Shown one piece after another: positions 11,741 to 22,500 of a stretch of DNA of 64,000 nucleotides; the first letter of the stretch is position 1, and each line of letters begins with the position of its first letter. This DNA comes from Heterobilharzia americana. Taxonomy: Eukaryota; Platyhelminthes; Trematoda; Strigeidida; Schistosomatidae. The stretch spans positions 48,970,934 through 49,034,933 of the forward strand of contig OX104127.1 of assembly GCA_944470555.2 (NCBI GenBank). Direction: 5' to 3'. The notes under the pieces were generated by a model. The model searched no databases. It saw only the letters and a program-made list of their open reading frames with translations, and was not told the DNA's origin. Made by a program: the position numbers and the translations under genes.

Positions 11741-14700
11741 ACCTCGCCTGGTTAACTAGTTTACTAGTTACTAGCCAGTCATAAGCCCGGGTAAAGAGGG
11801 AAGGTTGGGCATAGGGCTAGCAACCCTACCCCCTAAAACAAATCTAACCGCTAAAGAAACTTCAAAGCACAAACAAAATATAAAAAATGAAAACAAACTT
11901 ATTCCCCGCTGGAATCGGAGAGGCGAAATGACTCCAGTTGGTGAAAGCCTTCGGGAAGCCAATTGGCCGATGTGTCTTCTCTCCCTCGATGAAAGCGAAA
12001 GTAAACGTGGGGACATGGAATATCCGCACCATGTTTGAACCCAGTAAGGCAGCCCAGATTGCAAAGGAGATAGGAAGGTATCACATCGAAGTGCTTGGGA
12101 TTTGCGAAAGCAGATGGAATGGGAGTGGACTCTCCAAACTGTCAACTGGAGAATCAATAATCTACTCCGGTCACCCAGACGACAACCACGAGCACACTGA
12201 GTTATGGAGTGGCTATCATGATGTCCTCAAGAGCATCGAACGCTCTCATGAAGTGGGAACCAATCTCCTCCAGCATCAGGGTCATGACAGAAGATTCAAC
12301 TCAAAAGGAAGGAAGGTCACAATCATACAATGCTATGCACCTACAAATAATGCAGAGCAAGAGAAAAAGGAGGAATTCTACAGACAACTTCAATCAACAC
12401 TGGACAAGACGTCAGTTGGCGATATCAAAATTCTAATGGGTGACATGAATGCCAAACTGGGAGGGGACAACACAGGAAGAGAACTAACCATGGGTCGAGA
12501 GGCGCTAGGTGAAATGAATGAGAATGGAGAATTGTTTGCAGAATTCTGCGCATTCAACGATTTGGTAATTGGAGGCAGTGTGTTCAGGCACAAAGATATC
12601 CACAAAGTGACATGGATTTCACCAGATGGACACACTAAAAATCAAATCGACTTTATCTCAATCTCAAGAAAGGGGAGAGGGAGTCTACTTAACACAAGGT
12701 CAAGAAGAGGAGCAGATGTAGGTCGAGACCACTATCTAGTGCAAGGAACCTTCGAAATCAAGTTAAAAGCCTTCAAGGAAGCTGGTGATAGACCTCAATT
12801 CAAGTACAACACTCGGAAACTGAAGGATGAAACCACAAAGGAGATCTTCAAGGCAGCCATCAAGACAAAATGGGAGATATCGAGGAACATCTCTGAAGAA
12901 ACCTGTGTGGAAGAACACTGGAAGTCTTTGAAAGCTATGTGGAAAGAAACCTGCACAACAGTATTAGGAAGGAAGAAGAAAGAAGACAAGGAATGGATCT
13001 CGACGGATACGTGGAAGCTGATGGAGGAGAGGAGGATGGTCAAGCAGAAAATAAACCAGTGCAAGGATGCTCAACGACAAGAGGAACTGAGTACAATGTA
13101 TAAAACACTGAACAAAGAAGTAAAGAAGAGTGCACGCAAAGACAAAAGACACTTCTACGAAACACTGGCAAGTGAAGCAGAACAGGCTGCAGGTAAGAGA
13201 GACCTGACGACATTGTATCAAATAACCAGGTTGCTATCAGGGAAGAGATCAACACAGATGAAACCAATAAAAGATGAAGAAGGAAATTTAATTACGAAAG
13301 AAGAGAAACAGAGGAAACAATGGGCCGACCACTTCAAAAAGCTCTTGAATCGACCACCACCTGCACTTCGTCCAGAAATACCACCTGCAGCCGCTGAATT
13401 ACAAGTGAACATAAATCCTCCAACAAAAATGGAAGTCCTGAACGCCATAAAGCTACTGAAATGCAGAAAAGCAGCAGGACCAGATGGGATCCCGCCAGAA
13501 GCACTGAGAACAGACGCAGAGACAACAGCGGACATGCTCATACCACTATTGCAGGAGGTGTGGAAGGAAGAGAAGGTACCTGGCGATTGGAAGAGGGGTT
13601 ACGTTGTCAAACTGCCGAAGAAAGGAGACCTCAGTGCTTGCAAGAACTGGCGTGGAATCACTCTCCTGTCCACCCCAAGTAAAATATTAAGCCGCATCAT
13701 CCTGGAGAGGCTTAAAGATGCACTGGATTCAAAACTGCGACCAGAACAAGCAGGCTTCAGGAAGTACAAATCATGTGCAGACCAAATTGCAACGCTACTC
13801 TACGCATCATCATAGAACAGAGCATAGAATGGCAATCAGCTCTTTACCTCAACTTCATCGACTTTGAGAAGGCCTTTGACAGCGTCGACCGAGAAGTAAT
13901 TTGGAAACTGCTTCAATACTACGGAGTACCGCAAACCTTTATCCGCCTCATCCCAAAACTATATGAAGATGCCATATGCCAAGTAATTCACAATGGGAAG
14001 CTCAGTGATGTCACTAAAGTGAAGACAGGAGTGAAACAAGGTTGCCTACTATCCCCCATGATATTCCTGATTGTGGTGGACTGGATCATGCAGCAAACAG
14101 TAGGCAGCGAGAAGAGGGGGATACACTGGACGACGGAAAAGAACCTAGAAGACTTGGATTTCGCCGATGACTTGTGCCTGATGTCACATAAACTTGAAGA
14201 TCTGCAGGCAAAAACTAACAAGTTGATAGAAGAGGCAGCTAAGACGGGACTTCAGGTGAATATAGAGAAGACAGAAGTGATGAAGATACCGCACCACCAA
14301 CAACAACAACAAACTCCAATCACCATCAACGGGAGAAACTTAAAGGAAGTAACCTCCTTCACTTATCTAGGAAGCACTGTTTCAACTACAGGCGGGATGG
14401 ACGAGGACGTCAAAGTCAGAATCGGAAAAGCAAGACAGGCCTTCATTAGCCTGAAACCAGTGTGGAGATCTTCTGCACTCAGCATGCGGAACAAGATCCG
14501 GATTTTCAACACCAACGTCAAGTCAGTGCTTCTGTATGGCTCAGAGACTTGGCGCGTCACGAAAGGCATTTCCAACAAACTACAGACATTCATCAACAAC
14601 TGCTTACACTGGCTCGCTACTGAAGATCAGATGGCCAGAAAGAATAAGCAACAAGGAGCCCTGGGAACGAACCAACGAAGCAAGAACCTATCACGCAACA

Positions 14701-14973
14701 AATATGCAGGAGGAAGTGGAGATGGATTGGGCATGCACTGAGAAGGCTGACTGAGGACATCACGCGTCAGGCCAGTTGCTCGAGTGGAATCCCCATGGGA
14801 AGCGACGAGTTGGACATCCGAGGGTGACATGGAGGAGGTCGTGCGAGGAGGAAATGAGAGCTTCTGGGCTGTCGTGGAACCAGGTTCAAAAGATCTCAGA
14901 GAACAGAGGTCACTGGAGACGTGCTACTGAAGCCCTATGTTCCACTAGGAACTCAAGGGACTAATAATAATAA
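11741..14973 (+). mobile_element. full-length RTE/SR2-like LINE (copy 1)
   Basis: The 3,233-bp element starts ACCTCGCC, as copies 2 and 3 do, and ends in an AATAATAATAA tail, the short microsatellite tail typical of the RTE clade. It is bounded by a perfect 12-bp target-site duplication, which shows insertion by target-primed reverse transcription and little change since then at the edges. It encodes an AP endonuclease and a reverse transcriptase. It sits in the spacer of inverted repeat A. The clade call rests on compact structure, the single EN-RT protein, motif wording (for example AAGPDGIPPEAL) and the tail type. Confidence 0.9.
11989..14964 (+). pseudogene. RTE-type endonuclease/reverse transcriptase, frameshifted
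   Basis: The protein would cut target DNA and copy the element RNA in the nucleus. The first ATG in the long frame is at 11,989 (MKAKVNVGTWNIRTM); the frame is open 51 bases further upstream but only from a TTG. APE motifs seen are GTWNIRTM, ICESRWNG, GDMNAKLG and QIDFIS. The final SDH box reads RDH, a likely loss of function. RT motifs are AAGPDGIPPEAL, NWRGITLLS, GVKQGCLLSP and the catalytic FADDL at 14,160-14,174. Indels: about +4 near 12,195 and -1 near 12,290 compensate each other and scramble some 28 residues; a 5-nt insertion near 13,797 breaks the frame before RIIIEQS; further shifts follow near 14,640 and 14,760. The C-terminus ends at TAA 14,962-14,964. Confidence 0.85.
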
Positions 14974-14985
14974 GTGCCTAATCCA
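14974..14985. repeat. target-site duplication, RTE copy 1 (right)
   Basis: An exact copy of 11,729-11,740, placed directly after the AAT-rich tail of the element. Confidence 0.9.
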
Positions 14986-15002
14986 GTCCCACAGGAGGTC
15001 AG

Positions 15003-15190
15003 ATACGTCCCAAATAGCTTAGTGGTAACGGCTCTGACTGTAGCACTAGATGAAACGGGTTAGAATCTCAGGTAGGATATCAGTTCCGTCGAGATTGCAG
15101 ATATGTCTTGCTGACGAGTGCAAAAACCACGAAACCTAGACCAGAGAAGGATTCCTGGAAACTGCCTCCATTCAAGTAACATGGTGCTCA
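15003..15190 (+). repeat. tRNA-derived SINE with hammerhead core
   Basis: A tRNA-like A box TAGCTTAGTGGTAACGG lies at 15,015-15,031 and a B box GGGTTAGAATC at 15,057-15,067. A hammerhead core follows at 15,111-15,134: CTGACGA, a short stem II GTG/CAC with loop CAAAAAC, and GAAA. Stem I would pair TCTTG with the downstream CTGGA with one mismatch. The core residues are intact, but the short stem II and weak stem I make activity uncertain. It begins 18 bp after the RTE target-site duplication. Confidence 0.65.
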
Positions 15191-15371
15191 ACCTACAACA
15201 GTTCTGTTTGCAATCTGAGCAATATAAGTGGAAGGCAATTTAAGAATCTCCTTTATTTATTACTAGATTCGACTTTTCTGCAGTCCATGAGGTGAGCGTT
15301 ATGTGTTCAGCTGAAATTCACATTGTAACTTATAGTATAAGCACTCTCTTGATCTTGGCAAGTGTCGGGAG

Positions 15372-15690
15372 ATGATGGCAATAAGGTTACTGAATTTAGA
15401 GGTTTGCGGGGATTTATTTATTGAGTTCAAGATGGTAATTATCGGGAGAGCCATCGTAAACCTTAGAGCACTGGACAGCTGTTTCGTCCTAGTACGGAAC
15501 TCCTCAGCAGTGCGCTTCCATGACCCGACCCTGCATGGATCGAAATCAGGACCTTCAGATTACGCGCCCAGCACGTTGCATTTGAACCACTGGGTTGGAA
15601 TCCGGTGGTCCATATTTCCCTACTTTTGGTAGTTCACAATGTACCACAACCTCCATCCGACGCCGTCGTTGAGTAGTTCTCTGTGTCTTT
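15372..15690 (-). repeat. hammerhead SINE (minus strand) with intact ribozyme
   Basis: Read on the minus strand there is a tRNA-like head with a B box GATTTCGATCC (plus 15,538-15,548), then the hammerhead at 15,468-15,513, then the conserved tail that on the plus strand reads TTCAAGATGGTAATTATC. The part beyond about 15,600 (ACCACAACCTCCATCCGACG) is shared with the 23.1-kb and 27.2-kb copies, so the repeat unit is longer than the tRNA-plus-ribozyme core. Confidence 0.75.
15468..15513 (-). ncRNA. hammerhead ribozyme, all core residues present
   Basis: On the minus strand the 46 nt read in order: stem I strand GCACTG, core CTGAGGA, stem II GTTC...GGAC (one G-U wobble), core GAAA, a minimal stem III ACAG/CTGT, cleavage triplet GTC, and stem I strand CAGTGC. 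Every residue known to be needed for a hammerhead is present. Stem III has essentially no loop, as in schistosome Sm-alpha hammerheads, which are thought to act best as dimers or in tandem. Confidence 0.75.
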
Positions 15691-15699
15691 GTTTGGTGG

Positions 15700-16400
15700 A
15701 AAGGCGGAAGGTAGGTAGTTATGAAGAGTATCACGATAGAAACAAACATTTGACTAGTATTTTCTAGTTTTCGAGTAAAATTTTTAATGTAACGAGAACG
15801 AACAGATTTTCACAATAAATAGACCACCTTATTTCACGGATATTCACTTATCAGTTTTATACATCCTAAAACAACAACTGTAAGATTGTTCGAATTTTTA
15901 AACACACAACATAGGTTAAGTGTGTTGAAAGGCAGAACAGAGGTTCGAAAACTTGATGAGAACAGTAAGAAAAAAGTTGATTTGAGGAGACGGGAAGAAA
16001 CAGGAAATAAATGTTGAAGTCAAGATGAATCATAATTTGTAAACAAATAGCAAGGAATCAAACAGAGAAAGAGTTAAAGGAAGGGGGGTTGTTAAATAAT
16101 TGACAAATTATATAAGTACATGAACAACCAGAAAACACTAAAACATCTGAGATCAAAACTCAGTAGACAAAGAGGAAGACAACATATAGTCAAAGTAAAA
16201 TGGAATTATCCGGTAAAGAAAAGTTCTGCACATTCTCAGCTGGTGAGAAAAAAATAAGTGAAATGATAACACTTTTGTCTGCAAATCTATTCATTCATAT
16301 TTTGTCCAAGTTTTCGAGGGAAAAAAGCGTGCAAAATATCAAATATAACTGGAGACCGTGTGCTGGAAAGTTCGTCAGTGTTTCACTGAATGCACTTTCT
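15700..16400. other. no recognisable gene
   Basis: AT-rich with a purine-rich middle (about 15,960-16,090). The longest frame, 67 codons at 16,200-16,403, has no motif. Confidence 0.45.
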
Positions 16401-16404
16401 TGAG

Positions 16405-16530
16405 GAGTTGTGTCTCATTAGTTTAGGGAGTCGATTTTCAACCACTGGGTCACGGGTTCGAACATTGCTTCACCTATAGAGGTTTGCGCAGCCAGGTAGT
16501 ATCGTTAGCTCTCACACAACATAGATGCGG
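16405..16530 (+). repeat. tRNA-like SINE fragment (family 2)
   Basis: An A-box-like TTAGTTTAGGGAGTCG lies near 16,419 and a B box GGGTTCGAACATT near 16,454. The tail TTCACCTATAGAGGTTTGCG then AGGTAGTATCGTTAGC is the counterpart of 4,700-4,860. The cloverleaf cannot be completed, so it is not a tRNA gene. Confidence 0.6.
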
Positions 16531-17004
16531 CTCATTGCTTGTCGCATGAGGTAAGTAACCTAAGGAACATTGGAATGTGCATTATTTTCTCCCTAAAATC
16601 TGTAGGGAGTAAAGTGTTTTCCGATAGAAATGATCGACGAAACCATGACTTGCCTGATAATAACACTGACCATAAGCCAGTTTTTGGAGACAGCCGTCGT
16701 ATAGCAGACTTTTACTGCTGATTTTGGAAGGCATAAAAATCACGATCGAAGCAGGATTCAGACCAGAAAACTTTGATTGAAACTCAAAAGTGGGAGGTGG
16801 ACGACATCAACTGAAGTGACTAACAGAATTCACGCTAAATGTCTGCAGAAAACACTAAGTGGGACCATATGTTTAGATGATCTGACGCAAAATACAACAA
16901 TACAACACAGTTTAAATTTTGAGGGGTTGTGGAGATTTGGAATTATTTCAAGTTGTTATTCATCGAAGACTGACATCAGTTGGAGGAACAAAGGAAAACT
17001 GGGA

Positions 17005-17050
17005 GCACTGGACAGCTGTTTCGTCCTAGTATGGGACTCCTCAGCAGTGC
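17005..17050 (-). ncRNA. hammerhead ribozyme (foldback left copy)
   Basis: On the minus strand: GCACTG/CAGTGC stem I, CTGAGGA, stem II GTCC/GGAC with loop CATACTA, GAAA, stem III ACAG/CTGT, cleavage triplet GTC. The core is complete. It is the mirror of the copy at 17,082-17,127. Confidence 0.8.
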
Positions 17051-17081
17051 GCACCCACCCTGCTGGTGGGGTCGTGGGTGC

Positions 17082-17127
17082 GCACTGCTGAGGAGTCCCA
17101 TACTAGGACGAAACAGCTGTCCAGTGC
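17082..17127 (+). ncRNA. hammerhead ribozyme (foldback right copy)
   Basis: On the plus strand: stem I GCACTG 17,082-17,087, CTGAGGA 17,088-17,094, stem II GTCC 17,095-17,098 with GGAC 17,106-17,109, GAAA 17,110-17,113, stem III ACAG/CTGT, predicted cut after C17,121, and stem I CAGTGC 17,122-17,127. All catalytic-core bases are canonical. Confidence 0.8.
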
Positions 17128-17360
17128 TCCCAGGTTTCCTTTGTTCCTCCAACTGATGTCAGTCTTCGATGAATAACAACACAGTTTGTCAAGTTTCATT
17201 TCAAATGAAGGATGGCACAACTAAAAAATGATCATGCCTGAAGCCTTATCAAGTACACAATTGACAAATCGCTTTAATACAATGGTGAAGTTAGAAAATA
17301 AACTTTTACAATTGAACAGACAGCCTGACAGGAAGACAAAATAAATGAAGTACCTCGAAA

Positions 17361-18307
17361 ACAAGTGCACTGACTCAAACTGCCACACTTCACAGTAGTA
17401 CATAAAGAGCAGGTAGATAGAAAAAAAAGAGTGATATCAAACTTGACAACGTTGTGTGACAGAATAAGAAATTTTAAGGTAAATGTTAGTGCAAATACTC
17501 AAGTTTTAGATGTCGGCAAAAGAATACATCTGCGCCATTGTAACCGATTTCCAGTCATGTCAACCACTGATTCCTTTCGTCTCTCCAACAACATCCAGAT
17601 AGTTTACACCTTCCGACATGACTCAGATCAACAGTCAGGGACTTCATGAATTGATGGCACATCTTGGTCTCACCAACCTGAACTCTCTTTCGACCTAATC
17701 CAACTTCCGATAACATGGGATGTCAAGGTAGGTGGTGTCTCGACATGCGCAGTACGTGTCAAAACCACCTCAGTCGACTGAGCTTCACGACGTCATCAAT
17801 CGACTTTCCTATCTTGCCTAGTACCCCTCGTTTGACCTCAACGTTGTTCGCATGGTGATTCCATCAAACCCGAGTAATACTATGAAGACATGTGTTATCG
17901 AAACACTATAATCGCTTCGCATCTTCTACTTTTACAACGGGAGAGAAATATTCAAACATATTTCACCCTTCACATTGAGATCTCGGGCAAAGGAATGATA
18001 ACAAGAGTGTCCGAGTCAAAAAGACACAGATCAAGTGGTACATCGGCTTCCAAAGGTTTTACCAAATATTTTCTACGAACACAGATTGATCATAGCACTT
18101 GATCATGAGGTCAGGTAACATTATTCAGCTGTGAAGATGTGCGTGGAAAAGTGATTTTACTTTACTAACCAACTTTAAGGCTTCTTTAAAAGCATAGGAC
18201 TAAAACCTATAGTAGAGACAGAGTGGGGTAAATATAGAGAAGGGGACCACTGATTATCGAGATACCAAGCACACTGATAAAACGATTTAAATCTGCATCC
18301 AACAAAC
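17361..18307 (-). repeat. inverted repeat A, right arm (947 bp)
   Basis: Reverse complement of 8,306-9,252 with one mismatch seen. It contains, on the minus strand, the same truncated family B LINE tail with the same stops. At 17,360/17,361 the LINE 3' sequence ends sooner than in every other family B copy, which marks a copying or recombination breakpoint rather than a normal LINE 3' end. Confidence 0.95.
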
Positions 18308-19559
18308 GGTTCATGGCGATGAGACTAAACTGACTTTAGATGATAAACAAATACTTACTGACAAAGTATTAACTAAGGCCATTTCACTAATCTATGTGTT
18401 ATAACGAAACTCAGTAATTAACCTATAACTCTATTACGAAGAAACGTGAAGGGTTGATAACACTATTTTGATTACAGATCATGGATGAATTTTTAAAGAA
18501 TTTATGGGGTTCATTTTTTTTGTTAGTGAAAGGATCCTAGAAACAACCAAAACTTTCTTAAATGGCATAAATTCATGGTTTTGTACTAATTTCCAACTAT
18601 AATTCTAAGAAAGTTGAGTGGGTAAATAACAGATAGCACAAACTGAATTTAGAATCAGGGATAATCTTCACATCAGTGTTAGTATCTGAAGGTAGTTTAA
18701 GTTCCTTTATAACATCTCCCTCCTGAAGTGGAGATGGACAGTACAGTGATTTCTCTTCACTGTTTCGTAACTTTTTGACAAATTATTCTTTAGTGATATT
18801 CTGCCGAATCTGTGTTTTGGCGTGGTCTGAAGTAATTGAAATGAAGCTGGAAATGAGGGGATGATTTATTGACATTCTGGAGAAGGGTGTTTAATGATAC
18901 TTCTCCATCCTGCTCCAGAAAAACATTTCCCATACGTTTAGACGTCAAATTACTAGTCGAATGCACCAAGGTCATGTAGGCTTCGGTAACTGCCTGAACA
19001 ACTGACTTGCCTATCAACAAAAATCTTATACGAACTTCCATTTATGGGTTTATCATAACCCACGTTGCTGAGTTTCTGATGCTCATTAGTTATCTGCCTG
19101 TTTTTCGGATTGGTATTCTGTGTGTTGCAAAAACTGTGGACATATCCTCCGAAGTATGCATTGACTCGTTTGAACAGGTAGTGCTGTCATACTCTTTTAG
19201 GTCTGGTTACAAGCAAGCCTCAGTGTTGTTAGCGACGGACCAAGATCTTTTATCTCGTTTCAGCTAGAGTAATCTAAGAGTAGGAGATCTGAATGATATG
19301 ATAATCTGTTATGAGATGAAGATATTTACTAAGCATTGAAGAATACTACGCCATTATATTAACGCCATGTAGAGAAATCATCCAGTGAAATAAAACATCC
19401 ATGTCTTTTATTGCATTCTACAAATTACATAGACGACAAAACTAGGGTTTATAAATTAATCTGTTGAGTCCAAAGCTGCATTCATATTACTTGATTAACA
19501 GTTATCTTGAAAAGAAACAGGGGAATCTGAATACTTCAACATGATAATTTACGTCAATT
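18308..19559. other. no recognisable gene
   Basis: Unique-looking AT-rich sequence between inverted repeat A and RTE copy 2. Open frames of 83 and 86 codons on opposite strands (18,790-19,041 minus and 19,007-19,267 plus) have no motif I recognise. Confidence 0.4.
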
Positions 19560-19571
19560 AATAATAAATTC

Positions 19572-22500
19572 GACCTCGCCTTGTTAACTAGTTCACTAGT
19601 TACTAGCCAGTCATAAGCCCGGGTAAAGAGGGAAGGTTGACATAGGGCTACCAACCCTACCCCGTAAAACAAATCTAACCGCTAAAAAAACTTCAAAGCA
19701 CAGCAAAAATATAAAAAAATAAAAACAAACTTGTTTCTTGCTGGAATCGGAGAGACGAAATGACGCCAGTTGGTGAAAGCCTGCCTTCGGGAAGCCAATT
19801 AGCCGATCTGTCTACTGTTCTCTCGATCAAAGCGAAAGCAAACGTAAGGACATGGGATGTCCGCACAATGTTTGAACCTAGCAAGCCTGTCCAGATTGCA
19901 AAAGAGATAGGAAGGTATAGCAAAGAAGTGCTTGAAATCTGCGAGGAACCTGCAGATGGAATGGAAGTGGACTCTACAAATTGTCAACTGGAGAGTCAAT
20001 AATCTACTCTAACATTCTCACCCAGACGACAACCACAAACACACGGATGGGGAGGCTATCATGATGTCTCTAAGGACATAGAAGGCTCCCATGCAGTGGG
20101 AACCAGTCTACTTCAGGATCAGGACAATGACAGTAAGATTCAACTCGAAAGGAAGGAAAGTCACAATCATTCAATGCTACGCTATGCATCTACAAATAAT
20201 GCAAATCAAGAGAAGAACGAGGAATTCTACAGACAACTGAAATCAACACTAGACAAGATCTCAGTTGCTGACATCAAAATTCCAATAGACGACATGAATG
20301 CAAAACTGACAGCGGAAAACACAGGAAGAGAACTAACCATGGGTCGAGAAGCGCTCGGTGAGGTGATGAACAAGATTGCAGAATTGTTTGCAGAATTCTG
20401 CACATTCAACGATTCAGTGATTTGAGGCCCTCTGTTCAATCACAAGGATATCCACAAAGCCATATGGATTTCACCAGACACTAGGACACACTAAAAAAAT
20501 CAGATCGACTTCATCTCCATGTGAAGAAAGTGGAGGCGCAGCCTACTTGACACAAGGTCAAGAAGAGGAGCAGATGTAGGCTCAGACCACTATCTAGGGC
20601 AACGAACCTTCCAAATCAAGTTGAAAGCCTTCAAGGAAATTGGCGACAGACCACAGTTCAAGTTCAACACCCAGAAACTGAAGGAAAAAACTATAAAGAA
20701 AAACTTCACAACAGCCATCAAGACAAAATGGGAGATATCGAGCAACATCTCTGAAGAAACCTATGTGGATGAGCACTGGAACTCTTTGAAAACTATATGG
20801 TAAGAAACCTGCATAACCCTATTAGGAAGGAAGAAGAAAGAAGATAAGGAATGGATCTCGACAGACACATGGAAGCTGATAGAGGAGGGAGAGGAAGATG
20901 GTGAAGCAGAAGACGAACCAGTGCAAGAATGCTCAAAGAGAGGAGGAACTGAGTACAATGTGTAAAACACTACACTGGACAAAGAAGTGAAGAAGAGTAC
21001 ACGGAAAGACAAAAGACACTTCTACGAAACACTGGCAAGCGAAGCAGAACAGGCTGCTGGTAGAAGAGACCTGACAACATTGTATCAAATGACCAGGTCA
21101 CTATCTGGTAGGGAAGAGATCAACACAGTTTAAACTAATACAAGATGATGCAGGAAATCTAATTACCAAGGAAGATAAACAAAGGGAACGGTGGGCCTAC
21201 CAATTCGAAAAGCGCTTGAATCGACCACCATCACCATCACCATTACCATGTCCAGAAATACCACCTGCAGCCACAGAACAACCAGTGAACACAGGCCCTC
21301 CGACTAAAGTCGAAGTGCTGAACGCCATAAAGCTGCCAAAATCCGAGGAAGCAGCAGGACCAGATGGAATTCCTCCAGAAGCACTTACAACAGGCGCAGA
21401 GACAACAGCGGACATGCTCACGCCACTACTGCAAAATATTTGGAAGGAAGGAAAGGTACCTGCGTATTGACTAGAAGAAAGGCGACCTTGTCAAACTCAC
21501 AAAGAAGGGACACCTAAGTCTTTGCAAGAACTGGCTAGGAATCTTGCTCCTGTCTATGTCAAGCTAAATATTAAGCTGCATTATAGTGGAGAGACTAAAC
21601 AGTGCCCTGGATTCAAAATCACGATCGGAACAGGCTGGCTGGATTCAGGAAGAACAAATCATGTGCGGATCAAATTGTAACGCTACCCTACGCACCATCG
21701 TAGAACAGAGCATAGAATGAAAGTCAACTCTTTACCTCAACTTCATCGACTTTGAAAGGGCAGGCCTTTGACAGCGTCGACTGAGGAGCAATTTGGCAAC
21801 TGCTCCAACACTATGTACTACCACAAACCTTTATCAACCTCATTCAGCAGCTATATGAAGACGCCATATGCCAAGCGATTCACAATGGAAAGCTCAGTGA
21901 TGCCTTTGAAGTGAAGACAGGAGTAAAGCAAGGCTGTCTACTATCACCAATCATCTTCCTGATTGTGGTCTACTGGGTCATACAACAAACTATGAGGGGC
22001 GAGAAGAGGGGGATACGCTGGACCGATGAAAAGACTCTAGAAGATTTGGACTTCGCCGATGATGACTTACGTCTGGTGTCATACAAGCTCGAAGATCTAC
22101 AGGCAAAAACCAACAAGTTGACAGAAGAGACAGCGAAGAAAGGACTTCTTTCAAGTGAACGCAGAGAAGACAGGTGATGATGACACCCAAACAACAACAA
22201 CAAAAACAAACAACAGTCACCATTAATGGGAAAAGCCTAAAGGAAATAGTCTTTTTCACCTACCCAGGAAACATCCTTTCAACTACAGGCGGCACAAGCA
22301 CAGATGAGGACGTGAAAGTCAGGATTGGAAAGACAGCAAGACAGGTGTTCAGTAACCTGAAATCAGTGTGGAGATCTGCTGCAATCCCCTGCACTCAACA
22401 TTAAGCGTGAACAAGATCCGGATTTTCAACACTAATGTTAAGTCAATGCTGCTATATGGTTCAGAAACTTGGAGCGTCACCAAAGGCATTTCCAACAAAC

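Larger units (their letters stand above)
16952..17180. repeat. 107-bp foldback of two intact hammerhead units
   Basis: The arms 16,952-17,058 and 17,074-17,180 are reverse complements with one mismatch (AAACT against AGGTT near 16,997), around a 15-bp loop. Each arm is the hammerhead end of the SINE, with the conserved outer segment GTTGTTATTCATCGAAGACTG. The tRNA-like heads are absent: the loop CTGCTGGTGGGGTC is all that is left of the B-box side. A transcript in either direction would contain one sense and one antisense ribozyme and would form a long hairpin. Confidence 0.95.

Noticed and set aside
11938..13815. 625-codon open frame as a host gene
   Set aside because: It is the endonuclease-RT frame of an RTE element with a target-site duplication, starts from a TTG in this frame, and contains out-of-register sequence between two compensating indels.
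15003..15080. tRNA gene (also near 7,837, 16,454 and 40,493)
   Set aside because: A and B box-like strings are present, but no cloverleaf or anticodon arm can be completed and the units recur with SINE tails.
17431..17649. Conserved 72-residue protein because identical frames occur at 8,964-9,182 and 17,431-17,649
   Set aside because: The identity comes from the 947-bp inverted repeat; the frame is antisense to a LINE tail.
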